Part shown: piece by piece, positions 49,357 through 58,096 of the stretch
Layout: every line of letters begins with the position of its first letter
Position numbering within the stretch: position 1 is the first letter of the stretch
Assembly (NCBI RefSeq): GCF_008365315.1
Contig: NZ_CP043506.1
Span: forward strand, 2,090,001-2,154,000
From: Acetobacter vaccinii
GTDB taxonomy: Bacteria; Pseudomonadota; Alphaproteobacteria; Acetobacterales; Acetobacteraceae
Reading direction: 5' to 3'
Length of the DNA: 64,000 nucleotides
Position numbers and translations under genes: made by a program
Notes under the pieces: generated by a model
What the model saw: only the letters and a program-made list of their open reading frames with translations
Told to the model about the DNA's origin: nothing
Database searches by the model: none

Positions 49357-50799
49357 TCAGAACATGTCAAAATATTCACGCTGCTCCCATTCAGACACTT
49401 CAAGTTCATAGCGTTTTATTTCCGCTTTTTTGATGTCTGTCAGATAGGAGATAAAGGAGTCCCCCATGGCGTTACGGAAAACCGAGCTGTGTTCCAGTGC
49501 GTCTACGGCACGGGCCAGGGTCGTGGGCAACAGGGCGGCGGGAGTGCCATAGGGTTCATCCGCTGCAATGCCCGGTGATATCTGGTTTGCCAGCCCATCC
49601 AACCCGGCAATGACCTGAGATGCCAGATAGAGGTACGGGTTTGCTGCTGGCTCTCCAACACGGTTTTCAATGCGTGATGCAGGGTCGGCCGGGGCGGACA
49701 GCACCCGTAACATGACGCCCCGGTTGTCCATGCCCCAGATAGCCCGGTCTGGGGCGAGGGAAAATGGGCGATAGCGCTTATATCCATTAATGGTGGGGGT
49801 GGAAAACACAGCCGCCGCAGCAGCATTGTGCAACAAACCGCCCAGCCAGTGCATGCCTGTTGCTGACAGGGGGGCGGTATTGTCCGGCGGGACAAATGCG
49901 TTGTCCCCCGTAGACAGTGTTTTCAGGGACTGGTGTAAATGCCAGCCACTGGACATGACATCAGGCAGACGTGGCCGACACATGAAGCTGGCATGGTAGC
50001 CATGGCGGCGGCACACCTGTTTGACCGCTGAACGAAACAGCACCATGTCGTCAGCAGGCTGCATCCCTTCCGCAACTTTAAAGACCATTTCAACCTGGCT
50101 GGGGCCAAACTCTATTTCCATCGACAGGAGGTTTAAACCCAGTGCCTGAATGTTCGTGCGCAGAATATCCAGAATGGGCGCAAGCTGATCGTAGTTCAGT
50201 TCTGTCAGGTAATTATAGCCCCTGTGTGTCAGGCTGACATCTGGTGCAACAGCGGGCTGTCCTGCATCTTCTGCTGCCAGTCGGGGGTTATCCAGACGGG
50301 TGAGGTGGAACTCCACCTCCAGCCCCGTCATAAAGCCATAACCGGCCTCCTCCAGCCGGGTCAGGGCATCGCGGCAGATATGGCGGGTGGCAAAGGGCAC
50401 TTTACGACCATCGCGGAAATACAGGTCACACAGCATCCAGCCTGTTTGTGGTGCCCAGGGCAGAATTTTGAAGGTTGTGGGGTCTGGCACCATAATCACA
50501 TCGGCCGAGCCCCGCATTTCGGTCATGCCGGTGCTGTTCTGGGCCGAAAAAATGGAAATAACAGTGCGATGAGCCGTGTCCTTCATCAACAGGGAGGAGG
50601 GCAGGGAGATCCCGGCTGAAAAAGCGCTCCCCAGTGCCGATGCCACCAGTGTCTTGCCACGCAGGATACCGTGCTGGTCAGGGAAGGAAAATCGGATGGT
50701 TTCCAGCCTGTTTGCGCGGACCTGCTGTTCAGCGTCGCGGGCCGCTTCTTTCTGCCGATCGGTCCATAGGGTGTGGTTTTCAATAAAGCTCATCGCCAT
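49357..50799 (-). CDS. Glutamine synthetase-like gamma-glutamyl ligase
   Basis: The 480-aa ATP-dependent ligase has a GS beta-grasp domain (RFSFPDQHGILRGKTL) and the catalytic domain (GLEVEFHLTRLD, LSMEIEFGPSQVEMVF, SSGWHLHQSLKTL, NGYKRYRPFSLAPDRAIW, and the Glu-flap-like SRIENRVGEPAANPYLYLA). It is of the PuuA/IpuC/TdnQ-like type and not the housekeeping GlnA, which has an adenylylation Tyr loop absent here. Such enzymes join glutamate to amines. It follows the Rieske oxygenase by 6 bp, the association known from aniline dioxygenase clusters. Start ATG 50799 or 50793. Confidence 0.86.
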   Translation of the reverse strand: MAMSFIENHTLWTDRQKEAARDAEQQVRANRLETIRFSFPDQHGILRGKTLVASALGSAFSAGISLPSSLLMKDTAHRTVISIFSAQNSTGMTEMRGSADVIMVPDPTTFKILPWAPQTGWMLCDLYFRDGRKVPFATRHICRDALTRLEEAGYGFMTGLEVEFHLTRLDNPRLAAEDAGQPAVAPDVSLTHRGYNYLTELNYDQLAPILDILRTNIQALGLNLLSMEIEFGPSQVEMVFKVAEGMQPADDMVLFRSAVKQVCRRHGYHASFMCRPRLPDVMSSGWHLHQSLKTLSTGDNAFVPPDNTAPLSATGMHWLGGLLHNAAAAAVFSTPTINGYKRYRPFSLAPDRAIWGMDNRGVMLRVLSAPADPASRIENRVGEPAANPYLYLASQVIAGLDGLANQISPGIAADEPYGTPAALLPTTLARAVDALEHSSVFRNAMGDSFISYLTDIKKAEIKRYELEVSEWEQREYFDMF

Positions 50800-50805
50800 A
50801 GTCCC

Positions 50806-52125
50806 CTAGTGTTCGGTGCTAGCAGTCTGCCAGGGTGCGCCAGAGCGGCGGCGGGCATCGACCTTGTGCCAGTGCTCGATATCGCCAGAATCACAGACAC
50901 CATCCATGGTGGCGGGACCGCGGATGCTGGCAGCTTCGTCCGTGGTCAGCACCATAAGCGGGGTTTCGCCCCGGCCTGCTTTTTCAATGGCGTCAACCAG
51001 TATCCGACGGTAGGCAATAATCCCTTTGTCAGCCTGGCCCAGATGTTCGCGGGTACGATCCTGGATGTGCCCTTGGGATTCAATGGCCCACTGGTCATGC
51101 ACATTAATATCTTCCCCCATGCCGGTATAAGTTTTGCTGGCCTGTTCTTCGGGGTCAAAGCCGTAGTCATTGTCACGGCCTATGCGGGGTTTGTAGTCTG
51201 GCAGGGTGTAAAGCTGTAGTCGCTGTTCGCGCATTTTTTCCTTATCAACCGGGGCTGTGAAGCTGGTAAAAATGGCATACCAATATGTGCTGGTGTCATT
51301 AATGGGTATATGCCACTGCGTGATGGTCATTTCGCTTGACATGGGAATGACAAAAGCCTGCGGAAACAGAACATTGGTTACGCGTACATGCGTTTGCTCC
51401 TCGGTCATTGGGCGGGTGGTAATAAGCTGCAAGCCGTATGGAGTGGGACTGACAGCAATGTCCGGGCAGTCGAATTCCCGCAGGACCCTGGTCATGGGAA
51501 TGTCACTTTCTGCGGAAGCAGACCGAAACTGCCGCCCGTATGCTGCATCTGTGTCATCATCTTCAAAAAAGCGATGCAGAAAACTGGCATGTGACGGATC
51601 AATACCGACTTCAAGTGCTTGCAGCCAATTGCAGTCAATGAGCCCTTTGAATGCAAAAGTATGGCTGTCTGGTGCAATAAAGCAGTCTAGATCAGGAAAG
51701 CTCGGGGCTTCGCCCTCTCCAAGATAGACAAAAATAATGCCGCTTTTTTCTACGACTGGATAAGATTTTTGATGGATACGCTTGCATAGTGTGCTGCCCT
51801 TGGGTTCGGCAGGGGTTTGCAGGCAGTTGCCCTCGGTATCAAACAGCCAGCCATGGAATGGGCAGCGCAACCCACCATCTTCCAGGCGGCCATAGGCAAG
51901 GTCTGCGCCACGGTGCGGGCAATCCCTGTCCATAAAGCCAAGTTTTCCATTTTCGTCGCGGAATAGAACAAAGTTCTGTCCCATAAGCTGCACGGGGCGC
52001 ACTGGGCGCGTGCTGTCCAACTCTACCGCAAGGGCGGCAGGCTGCCAGTAGTGGCGCAGCAGTTTGCCTGCAGGCTTTCCTGCTGAAACCTCGGTTATCA
52101 GTGCGTTTTGCTCGGCACTCATCAT
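50806..52125 (-). CDS. Rieske non-heme iron ring-hydroxylating oxygenase, alpha subunit
   Basis: The 439-aa oxygenase has the Rieske [2Fe-2S] motif CPHRGADLAYG ... GLRCPFHGW (about 70-95). The mononuclear iron site is ALEVGIDPSHASFLHRFF, with two His, and Asp nearby. It resembles the single-subunit phthalate/vanillate-type group; no beta subunit gene is present. Electrons should come from the ferredoxin and reductase encoded divergently at 52310-53859. It starts the leftward operon with the glutamine-synthetase-like ligase. The substrate may be an amine or an aromatic; N- or O-demethylation is an alternative reaction for this group. Confidence 0.9.
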   Translation of the reverse strand: MMSAEQNALITEVSAGKPAGKLLRHYWQPAALAVELDSTRPVRPVQLMGQNFVLFRDENGKLGFMDRDCPHRGADLAYGRLEDGGLRCPFHGWLFDTEGNCLQTPAEPKGSTLCKRIHQKSYPVVEKSGIIFVYLGEGEAPSFPDLDCFIAPDSHTFAFKGLIDCNWLQALEVGIDPSHASFLHRFFEDDDTDAAYGRQFRSASAESDIPMTRVLREFDCPDIAVSPTPYGLQLITTRPMTEEQTHVRVTNVLFPQAFVIPMSSEMTITQWHIPINDTSTYWYAIFTSFTAPVDKEKMREQRLQLYTLPDYKPRIGRDNDYGFDPEEQASKTYTGMGEDINVHDQWAIESQGHIQDRTREHLGQADKGIIAYRRILVDAIEKAGRGETPLMVLTTDEAASIRGPATMDGVCDSGDIEHWHKVDARRRSGAPWQTASTEH

Positions 52126-52163
52126 GGGTGGCTGGTCTCCGAAAGAATAGCGTGCGAGAAGTT

Positions 52164-52180
52164 TGTTCGTTTAGCGAACA
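52164..52180. promoter_or_regulatory. Palindromic operator TGTTCG-N5-CGAACA
   Basis: A perfect 6-5-6 inverted repeat (TGTTCG at 52164-52169, CGAACA at 52175-52180) lies in the 184-bp gap between the divergent oxygenase and ferredoxin genes. IclR-family regulators such as PcaU/PobR bind GTTCG/CGAAC palindromes, and an IclR gene lies 3 kb away. A single CGAACA half site recurs at 53868-53873, downstream of the reductase gene. Confidence 0.65.
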
Positions 52181-52309
52181 TAAATAACTTATGTGAACAA
52201 TATGCTTGCAAGAAATGAAAAAACTATGCAAGCTCGTTTTGAGGTCGAGACAATAAAACAGGATGTGGTGCCACTTTTGTCAGGTGGCCCCTTTGCGGAG
52301 TTTCCCAAT

Positions 52310-52633
52310 ATGGCTGAACTTTTTTTTCGACAGCGCGACGGAAGTGTCAAAAAAATTGATGCCAAACCGGGGGTTAGCGTCATGCAGCTTGCCATCCAGG
52401 AAAATATCCGGGGTATTGATGCTGAATGTGGTGGTGCCTGTGCCTGCGCCACCTGCCATGTTTATATTGACGAGGCGCATATCCCGCTGCTGCCAGCGCC
52501 AGCCGATGATGAGGCTGAAATGCTTGATGGTGTAGCCGCAGAACGGCGAGAAACCAGCCGCCTTGCATGTCAGGTTATTGTGAGTGATGCGCTGGACGGT
52601 ATGGTGATTGAAGTGCCGGAGCGTCAGTTCTGA
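52310..52633 (+). CDS. [2Fe-2S] ferredoxin, adrenodoxin/putidaredoxin type
   Basis: This 107-aa electron carrier has the cluster Cys in DAECGGACACATCHVYID (positions 40, 46 and 49) and LACQVI (87), the vertebrate-type spacing C-x5-C-x2-C. ATG 52310 with GGAG 9 bases upstream is chosen; a longer frame from 52193 adds 39 residues not found in the family. Its stop overlaps the reductase start (TGATG). It should pass electrons from the reductase to the divergent Rieske oxygenase. Confidence 0.93.
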   Translation: MAELFFRQRDGSVKKIDAKPGVSVMQLAIQENIRGIDAECGGACACATCHVYIDEAHIPLLPAPADDEAEMLDGVAAERRETSRLACQVIVSDALDGMVIEVPERQF

Positions 52634-53859
52634 TGGCGGGCGGTGTTGTCATTCTTGGGGCTTCGCATGCGGGTGTGCAGTGTGCAGCGGCATTGCGGGA
52701 TTCTGGCTACAAGGGCGCGATTACCCTTGTGGATGAAGGCGCTGAGGCTCCTTATCAGCGCCCGCCTTTGTCCAAGGGGTTTATGACCGGGGCAACTCCG
52801 CTCGAAAATCTGGCTCTGCGGGGAGATAGCTTTTACAGCACAGAAGCGATTGCCCTTAAGGCTGGTGTGCGGGCTGAGCGGATTGTTCCCGCTCTGCGGC
52901 AGGTCATATTGGCTGACGGTACAAGCCTTGAATACGAAACATTGGTTATTGCAACAGGGGGCAGGGGCCGCCCGTTTCTTGATCATGAGCCTCTGGGCAA
53001 TGTGCATACCCTGCGGACATTGCAGGATGCCTGGCAGATCCGTGCTGCGATTGATCAGGTCGATGGGCCTGTCGCCATTATTGGCGGGGGATACGTCGGT
53101 CTGGAACTGGCTGCGACCTTACGCACCAGCTTTGGGCGGGATGTCCACGTGTTTGAGGCATCAGAGCGTTTGCTGGCACGAGCAGCTTCTCCCTCACTGT
53201 CCGATCTGGTGGCGCAGAAACACCGCGCGGCGGGGACTGTTTTGCATCTTGGTTGTGCGGTTGCCGGGTTGGCGCAGTCAGAAGGGCAGGTGAGCGGGGT
53301 TGTGACTGATGAGGGCGCGGTGGTTGCCACAGCGCTTGTGGTCAAAGGGGTGGGTATTCTGCCCAATCAGGAGCTGGCCGCAGCCTGTGGTCTGGCGTGC
53401 CAGGATGGTATTCTGGTTGACCAGTATTGCCGGACCTCTGACCCTTCCATTTTTGCCATTGGTGATTGCTGCCGGTTTCCGGATGCAGTGTCAGGTAAGA
53501 TGCTGCGGCTGGAATGTGTACAGAATGCGCATGATCAGGCGCGTGCAGTCGCCTCGGTCATTGTTGGGGACGCACAGCCTTATGCGGCGGTACCATGGTT
53601 CTGGTCCGATCAGCTGGGTATGAAACTGCAAACAGCAGGACGCTGGGAGCCGGGCATGAGCTGTGTTGTAAGAGACGAATCCGAAAAAGGAAAAATATCT
53701 TTCTTTCATTTTTCGGAATCCGGACGCTTGGGTGCTGTTGAAACTGTTAACCACCCGTCCTTGCATATGTTGGCAAGACGTATGCTGGCCGCAGGGCTTT
53801 CCCCCAATCCGGCAGATTGTGCAGATGCGACGTTTGATTTGAAAAAATTACTCTCATGA
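52633..53859 (+). CDS. FAD-dependent ferredoxin reductase
   Basis: The 408-aa NAD(P)H:ferredoxin reductase is of the putidaredoxin/rhodocoxin-reductase type. It has an FAD motif (GGVVILGASHAGVQCAAAL), the NAD motif (AIIGGGYVGLELAATL) and a late FAD motif (IFAIGDCCRFPD). RPPLSKGFM is typical of the family. It is translationally coupled to the ferredoxin and completes a three-component oxygenase with the divergent Rieske gene. Confidence 0.93.
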   Translation: MAGGVVILGASHAGVQCAAALRDSGYKGAITLVDEGAEAPYQRPPLSKGFMTGATPLENLALRGDSFYSTEAIALKAGVRAERIVPALRQVILADGTSLEYETLVIATGGRGRPFLDHEPLGNVHTLRTLQDAWQIRAAIDQVDGPVAIIGGGYVGLELAATLRTSFGRDVHVFEASERLLARAASPSLSDLVAQKHRAAGTVLHLGCAVAGLAQSEGQVSGVVTDEGAVVATALVVKGVGILPNQELAAACGLACQDGILVDQYCRTSDPSIFAIGDCCRFPDAVSGKMLRLECVQNAHDQARAVASVIVGDAQPYAAVPWFWSDQLGMKLQTAGRWEPGMSCVVRDESEKGKISFFHFSESGRLGAVETVNHPSLHMLARRMLAAGLSPNPADCADATFDLKKLLS

Positions 53860-54119
53860 CAAACTAGCGAACAAAAAGAGCTGTTTCTAAGTCTGTAGTT
53901 TGGGTGTTGTTGAGAGTATTCTCGCATTAAGCGGGTTTGTATAATATTATAAAATATATGGAATTATATTTATAATAATAAAAATAGAAAAAACTTTACA
54001 TTATGGCGGGCGTATCATTACGATTATGAATCGTTACGGAATCGAGAAAACAAGTGTGGTGTTCCGTGAGTTTGTTCACAGGCAAATTTTTCACCTAACA
54101 GGGGCGACGGAGGACCGGA
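53860..54119. other. AT-rich spacer before the module B TonB receptor
   Basis: The 260 bases contain a very AT-rich core (about 53940-54000) and a CGAACA half site at 53868-53873 that could be recognised by the IclR regulator. GGAGGA before 54120 is the ribosome-binding site. No gene is seen. Confidence 0.45.
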
Positions 54120-56480
54120 ATGCGTTGTGGTCGAAAATTCTTTCTTTTGGCAGGCTGTATAAGCCTGATCGCACCGCCCGCCATGGCGGCGACACAGGCA
54201 ACGGGCAAGTCAGCCAGCACAGGCAAAAACACAACTGCGGAGAGCGATAAAAACGAATATCTGGATGTGGTCGGCGGTGCAGTTCTGTCTGCCACAGGGG
54301 TCACAGGCCGTCAGTTTGGCGGGGGGCTGATCCGTAAGGAAACTGGCGAAAAATCTGCCAGCACGGTCTCGCGCGACTTTATTGCCAAGCAGTCTCCCAC
54401 ACAGTCCACATTCCAGATGCTCAAGCTGACCCCAGGGGCTAATGCGTCTTCATCCGACCCGTTTGGGATGCAGTATGGTGGTGGCGGCTTTTCGGTACGC
54501 GGGCTTGATTCTTCCCAGATGGGGTTTGTGTATGAAGGTATTCCTGTTACCAGCTCCTATAACAGTCAGGTAAACCCTTCCGAATGGGCTGATACGGAAA
54601 ATCAGGAGCAGATCCGCCTGGAGCAGGGCGCTCCTGACATTTCAACACCGACCGTCAACGCATCGGGCGGCGTGGTCTTTATCCAGACCCGCGATCCGTC
54701 ACGCCACTTCCACGTCATGGCAGATGCCACTGGTGGGTCTTATGACATGGCGCGCGGTTTTATCCGGGTGGACACTGGCGAGCTGGGGCGCTCTGGCGTG
54801 CGGATGTTCATGTCCATGTCGCATCTGGAGGCTAACCATACCCGTGGGGCGGGGCATGACGGCAAAACCCATTTTGACCTGAGCGCGTTGAAGGAGTGGG
54901 GAGCGGAGAGCCGCAGCAAGCTGACAATTTCCTTCTCGGATTTTGATATTTCCAACTATCGCTATCCGACAAAGGCCCAGTATGAAGCCGGTGGCTATAA
55001 TTACAGCGCCAACTATCAGAACGGCACCAACACCAACTATTATAAACTGCACCAGAACCCTTACGAGGCTCTGCTTGTGTCCTTGCCGACAAAGTTGAAG
55101 CTGGCAAAGGGGCTGACGTTCAACTTTACGCCCTATACCTACTATAACTATGGCACCACGGGCTTTGGTGGCCGGGTTTCGGAAAATGCTGTCTATAGTG
55201 GTCTGGACAAGTATCAGGTCGATCTGAACGGGGATGGTAATATCTCCGGCACCTATATGACCTACCAGCCGTATATTGAGGAAACATCACGTTCCGGCTT
55301 CAACACCAACATGGTGTACAAGGTTGGCCATAACACGCTGACGTTTGGGTACTGGTTCCAGTATGAAAACGACAACCTCTTCTCCCAGTATGGGCGGGTC
55401 AATGCCAGTGGTGCACCGCTGAACCCATGGGGAGATACGGATTACTACACCCATAATGGTGGGCCGATCTATCTGATGGCGTCACACTCCTATGTGACAA
55501 CCAATGTGCTGTATATTGGGGATACGCTGTCTCTGCTGCACGACAAGCTGAAGCTGACCGCCGGGTTCCGTGAGGCCATGGTGAACAGGCAGGGCACAAA
55601 CTCGCTACCCGGCACGCCCTACCATGTTGGCACCAACAACGCCGAGCCACTGCCTATGGTGGGCGTGACCTACAAGATCAATGATCACCATCAGTTCTTC
55701 CTGAATGGTAGCACGGCTTTCAGAACACCGACTTCCAACTCCCTGTTCGAGAGCACCTATAACGGGGCTGTTTCGCAGGTTGGTAACCCGAACCTGAAGC
55801 CGGAATACTCGATCAGTGAAGAATTTGGTTATCGTTATACGTCAAACCTGATGATGGCGCGACTGACTTTCTTTAACTACAACTTTACAAACCGCCTTGT
55901 CAGCACGGTCATTTATAATGGCACCCAGCAGATTCCGTCGCAGTTGAACGGTGGTGGGCAGCATGCCCGCGGTGTGGATTTTGAAATTGGCACAGCGCCC
56001 ATTCATCACTTCCGCCCGTATATGTCGGTCGAATACCTGGATGCACGGCAGGACAATAACCTGAAGGTTGGCAATAATTACCTGCCAACAAAAGGTAAAA
56101 CGGCTGTTAATGCTCCCAAATACCAGCTTGGGTTTGGCCTTGATTATGACGATGGCCGGTTTTTTGGTAACGCAGGGATCAAATGGGTGGGCAGGCAGTA
56201 TTCCACATTCATGAATGATGCCTCAATCGACCCCTATGTGCAGGCAGACCTGACAGCGGGCTACCGCCTGCATGATATCGGGCCAGCCAAGAACCTGGAA
56301 TTTCGTCTGAACATCGTCAATCTGGCAAACAACCATTACCTCTCAGGCGTTTACAGCGTGAAGTCCAACGCCAACGCAACTCCAGGCGTTCTGGGCTCTA
56401 CAATCGCAGCTTCGGGTTCGCCGTCTTACTATGTGTCTACCCCGTTTATGGCCATGGGAACCATCACGGCCGGTTTCTGA
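54120..56480 (+). CDS. TonB-dependent outer-membrane receptor (module B)
   Basis: The 786-aa receptor has a leader (LAGCISLIAPPAMAA), a plug (SVRGLDSSQMGFVYEGIP, then LEQGAPDISTPTVNASGG) and a barrel with HYLSGVYSVKSNANATPG near the end. It ends in Phe. There is no STN domain. It is related to the receptor at 30432-32789, sharing the plug pattern with VNASGG and the end pattern HYLxGVYS. It begins the rightward gene series of esterase, MFS, enolase-type and hydantoinase genes, so it probably carries their substrate. Strong GGAGGA precedes the ATG. Confidence 0.88.
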   Translation: MRCGRKFFLLAGCISLIAPPAMAATQATGKSASTGKNTTAESDKNEYLDVVGGAVLSATGVTGRQFGGGLIRKETGEKSASTVSRDFIAKQSPTQSTFQMLKLTPGANASSSDPFGMQYGGGGFSVRGLDSSQMGFVYEGIPVTSSYNSQVNPSEWADTENQEQIRLEQGAPDISTPTVNASGGVVFIQTRDPSRHFHVMADATGGSYDMARGFIRVDTGELGRSGVRMFMSMSHLEANHTRGAGHDGKTHFDLSALKEWGAESRSKLTISFSDFDISNYRYPTKAQYEAGGYNYSANYQNGTNTNYYKLHQNPYEALLVSLPTKLKLAKGLTFNFTPYTYYNYGTTGFGGRVSENAVYSGLDKYQVDLNGDGNISGTYMTYQPYIEETSRSGFNTNMVYKVGHNTLTFGYWFQYENDNLFSQYGRVNASGAPLNPWGDTDYYTHNGGPIYLMASHSYVTTNVLYIGDTLSLLHDKLKLTAGFREAMVNRQGTNSLPGTPYHVGTNNAEPLPMVGVTYKINDHHQFFLNGSTAFRTPTSNSLFESTYNGAVSQVGNPNLKPEYSISEEFGYRYTSNLMMARLTFFNYNFTNRLVSTVIYNGTQQIPSQLNGGGQHARGVDFEIGTAPIHHFRPYMSVEYLDARQDNNLKVGNNYLPTKGKTAVNAPKYQLGFGLDYDDGRFFGNAGIKWVGRQYSTFMNDASIDPYVQADLTAGYRLHDIGPAKNLEFRLNIVNLANNHYLSGVYSVKSNANATPGVLGSTIAASGSPSYYVSTPFMAMGTITAGF

Positions 56481-56504
56481 GAATAGAAGTGAGGGGGCCG
56501 TCAA

Positions 56505-58094
56505 ATGTCTTATAGCCAGTGCGGGCGTCGTGTTTTCCTTGCAGGGGTGGCTGGGGCTGCTCTGATCGGGGTGGGTGCGGGTAAGGAGGCTGTGCGCCAG
56601 ACAACAGCAGGTCTTATCAGGGGCAAGACCACCGCCGAACCTGGAGTGACAGCCTGGCTGGGTATTCCTTTTGCGGCCCCTCCTGTTGGTGCGTTGCGGT
56701 GGCGGCCCCCGCAGCCGCCTGCATCATGGGCGGGTGTGCGGGATGCCACCCATTTTGGGGCAAGCCCCTGTGCGCCATCCATGCCCGGTGTCAATCTGGA
56801 TTACAGCCCGGACAGGATGAGCGAGGATTGCCTGACCCTGAACATCTGGGCACCGCCAGATGACGGTAAGCCAAAGCCAGTCATGGTCTGGATTTTTGGT
56901 GGCGCGTTTGTCATGGGTAGTAGTGCCAACCCGCGTTACGATGGAGCGCATCTGGCAGCCCAGGGCGTGGTGTTTGTGTCCATCAATTACCGTGTGGGTA
57001 TTCTGGGCAGTTACGTGCACCCGGAACTGTCGCGGGAATCTCCGGCAGGGGTATCCGGCAATTATGGTCTGATGGACCAGATTGCGGCCTTGCAATGGGT
57101 GCGTGACAATATTGCAGCATTTGGGGGTAACCCCGATAATGTAACGATTTTTGGCCAGTCTGCCGGGGCGTTCAGCGTTGGTTTCCACCTTGTCATGCCG
57201 CAGTCCCGTGGCCTGTTTCACAAGGGTATTGCCCAAAGTGGTGCGCCTATGGGGCGACCGTCCTCTAGTATTCTGCTCGGGCGGCAGGCAGACATGCAGG
57301 AGGCTGGTCTAGCCTTTGCACGGCGCATGGGGGCAACCTCCATTGCTGACATGCGTCGTATGGATGCTATGCATCTTGTGACAACCTATGGCTTCAACTG
57401 GCTTTTTTATCCCAATATCGACGGATGGTTGATCCCGGAACATCCGTATGACCTGATGGCTACAGGCCGCTGTGCTAATGTGCCGGTAATTGCGGGCCAT
57501 AATCATGACGAGGGGCGGCTCTTCCCCCCTCTGGGTAATGGCACCATGGGCGGACTGCACACGGCCTTGCAGGAAAACTACGGCCCGCTTGCTCCGGATA
57601 TTTTGCGTATTCTGCAACAGCAGAACCCGGATGACCTCGCCGCTATGGGGCAGGAAGCATTTGGAGATGTTGTTTTCAACTGGAACAGCGTTGCCCTGTT
57701 TATGGCTATGGCCCGGGTGTCGCGCAGTTATGCGTATCGGTTTGATTACGCTCATGCGTCCACACGTCCCGATAGTTTTGTCAAAGGTGAGGGGCTGGGT
57801 GCTTACCATGGGGCGGAAATCGACTTTGCTTTGCGGACCTGTCGTTTTGACGTGCCAGAGCGCAGGGCGGAGCAGGAAAGTTTGATGCAGACAATGTCTG
57901 GCTACTGGCTCAATTTTGCACGTGTGGGCAATCCTAACGGACCAGGGTTGCCATACTGGCCGCAGTACCAGACAGGTTCAGGCAAGGTTTTGCGTTTTGC
58001 CGAGGGTGCTCCCACGCTGGACAATATCGCTTTTCACGATCGTCTGGTGCTGCTGGGGCGCGCTATGGGCAACCGAGTGGTGGAGCAGGGCTGA
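56505..58094 (+). CDS. Type B carboxylesterase
   Basis: The 529-aa hydrolase has the nucleophile Ser in TIFGQSAGAFSVG, the oxyanion-region motif WIFGGAFVMGSS, and SEDCLTLNIWAPPD. The His is in GLGAYHGAEIDFAL. The N-terminus carries RRVFLAGVAGAALIG, a twin-arginine-like leader, so export by Tat is possible. It lies 25 bp after the TonB receptor and 2 bp before the MFS gene. It may cleave an ester before the product enters the cytosol. Confidence 0.9.
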   Translation: MSYSQCGRRVFLAGVAGAALIGVGAGKEAVRQTTAGLIRGKTTAEPGVTAWLGIPFAAPPVGALRWRPPQPPASWAGVRDATHFGASPCAPSMPGVNLDYSPDRMSEDCLTLNIWAPPDDGKPKPVMVWIFGGAFVMGSSANPRYDGAHLAAQGVVFVSINYRVGILGSYVHPELSRESPAGVSGNYGLMDQIAALQWVRDNIAAFGGNPDNVTIFGQSAGAFSVGFHLVMPQSRGLFHKGIAQSGAPMGRPSSSILLGRQADMQEAGLAFARRMGATSIADMRRMDAMHLVTTYGFNWLFYPNIDGWLIPEHPYDLMATGRCANVPVIAGHNHDEGRLFPPLGNGTMGGLHTALQENYGPLAPDILRILQQQNPDDLAAMGQEAFGDVVFNWNSVALFMAMARVSRSYAYRFDYAHASTRPDSFVKGEGLGAYHGAEIDFALRTCRFDVPERRAEQESLMQTMSGYWLNFARVGNPNGPGLPYWPQYQTGSGKVLRFAEGAPTLDNIAFHDRLVLLGRAMGNRVVEQG

Positions 58095-58096
58095 CC

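Noticed and set aside
49357..50799. Housekeeping glutamine synthetase GlnA
   Set aside because: The adenylylation Tyr region and surrounding GlnA signatures are absent, and the gene is embedded with a Rieske oxygenase, so a gamma-glutamyl ligase of the PuuA/TdnQ type fits better.
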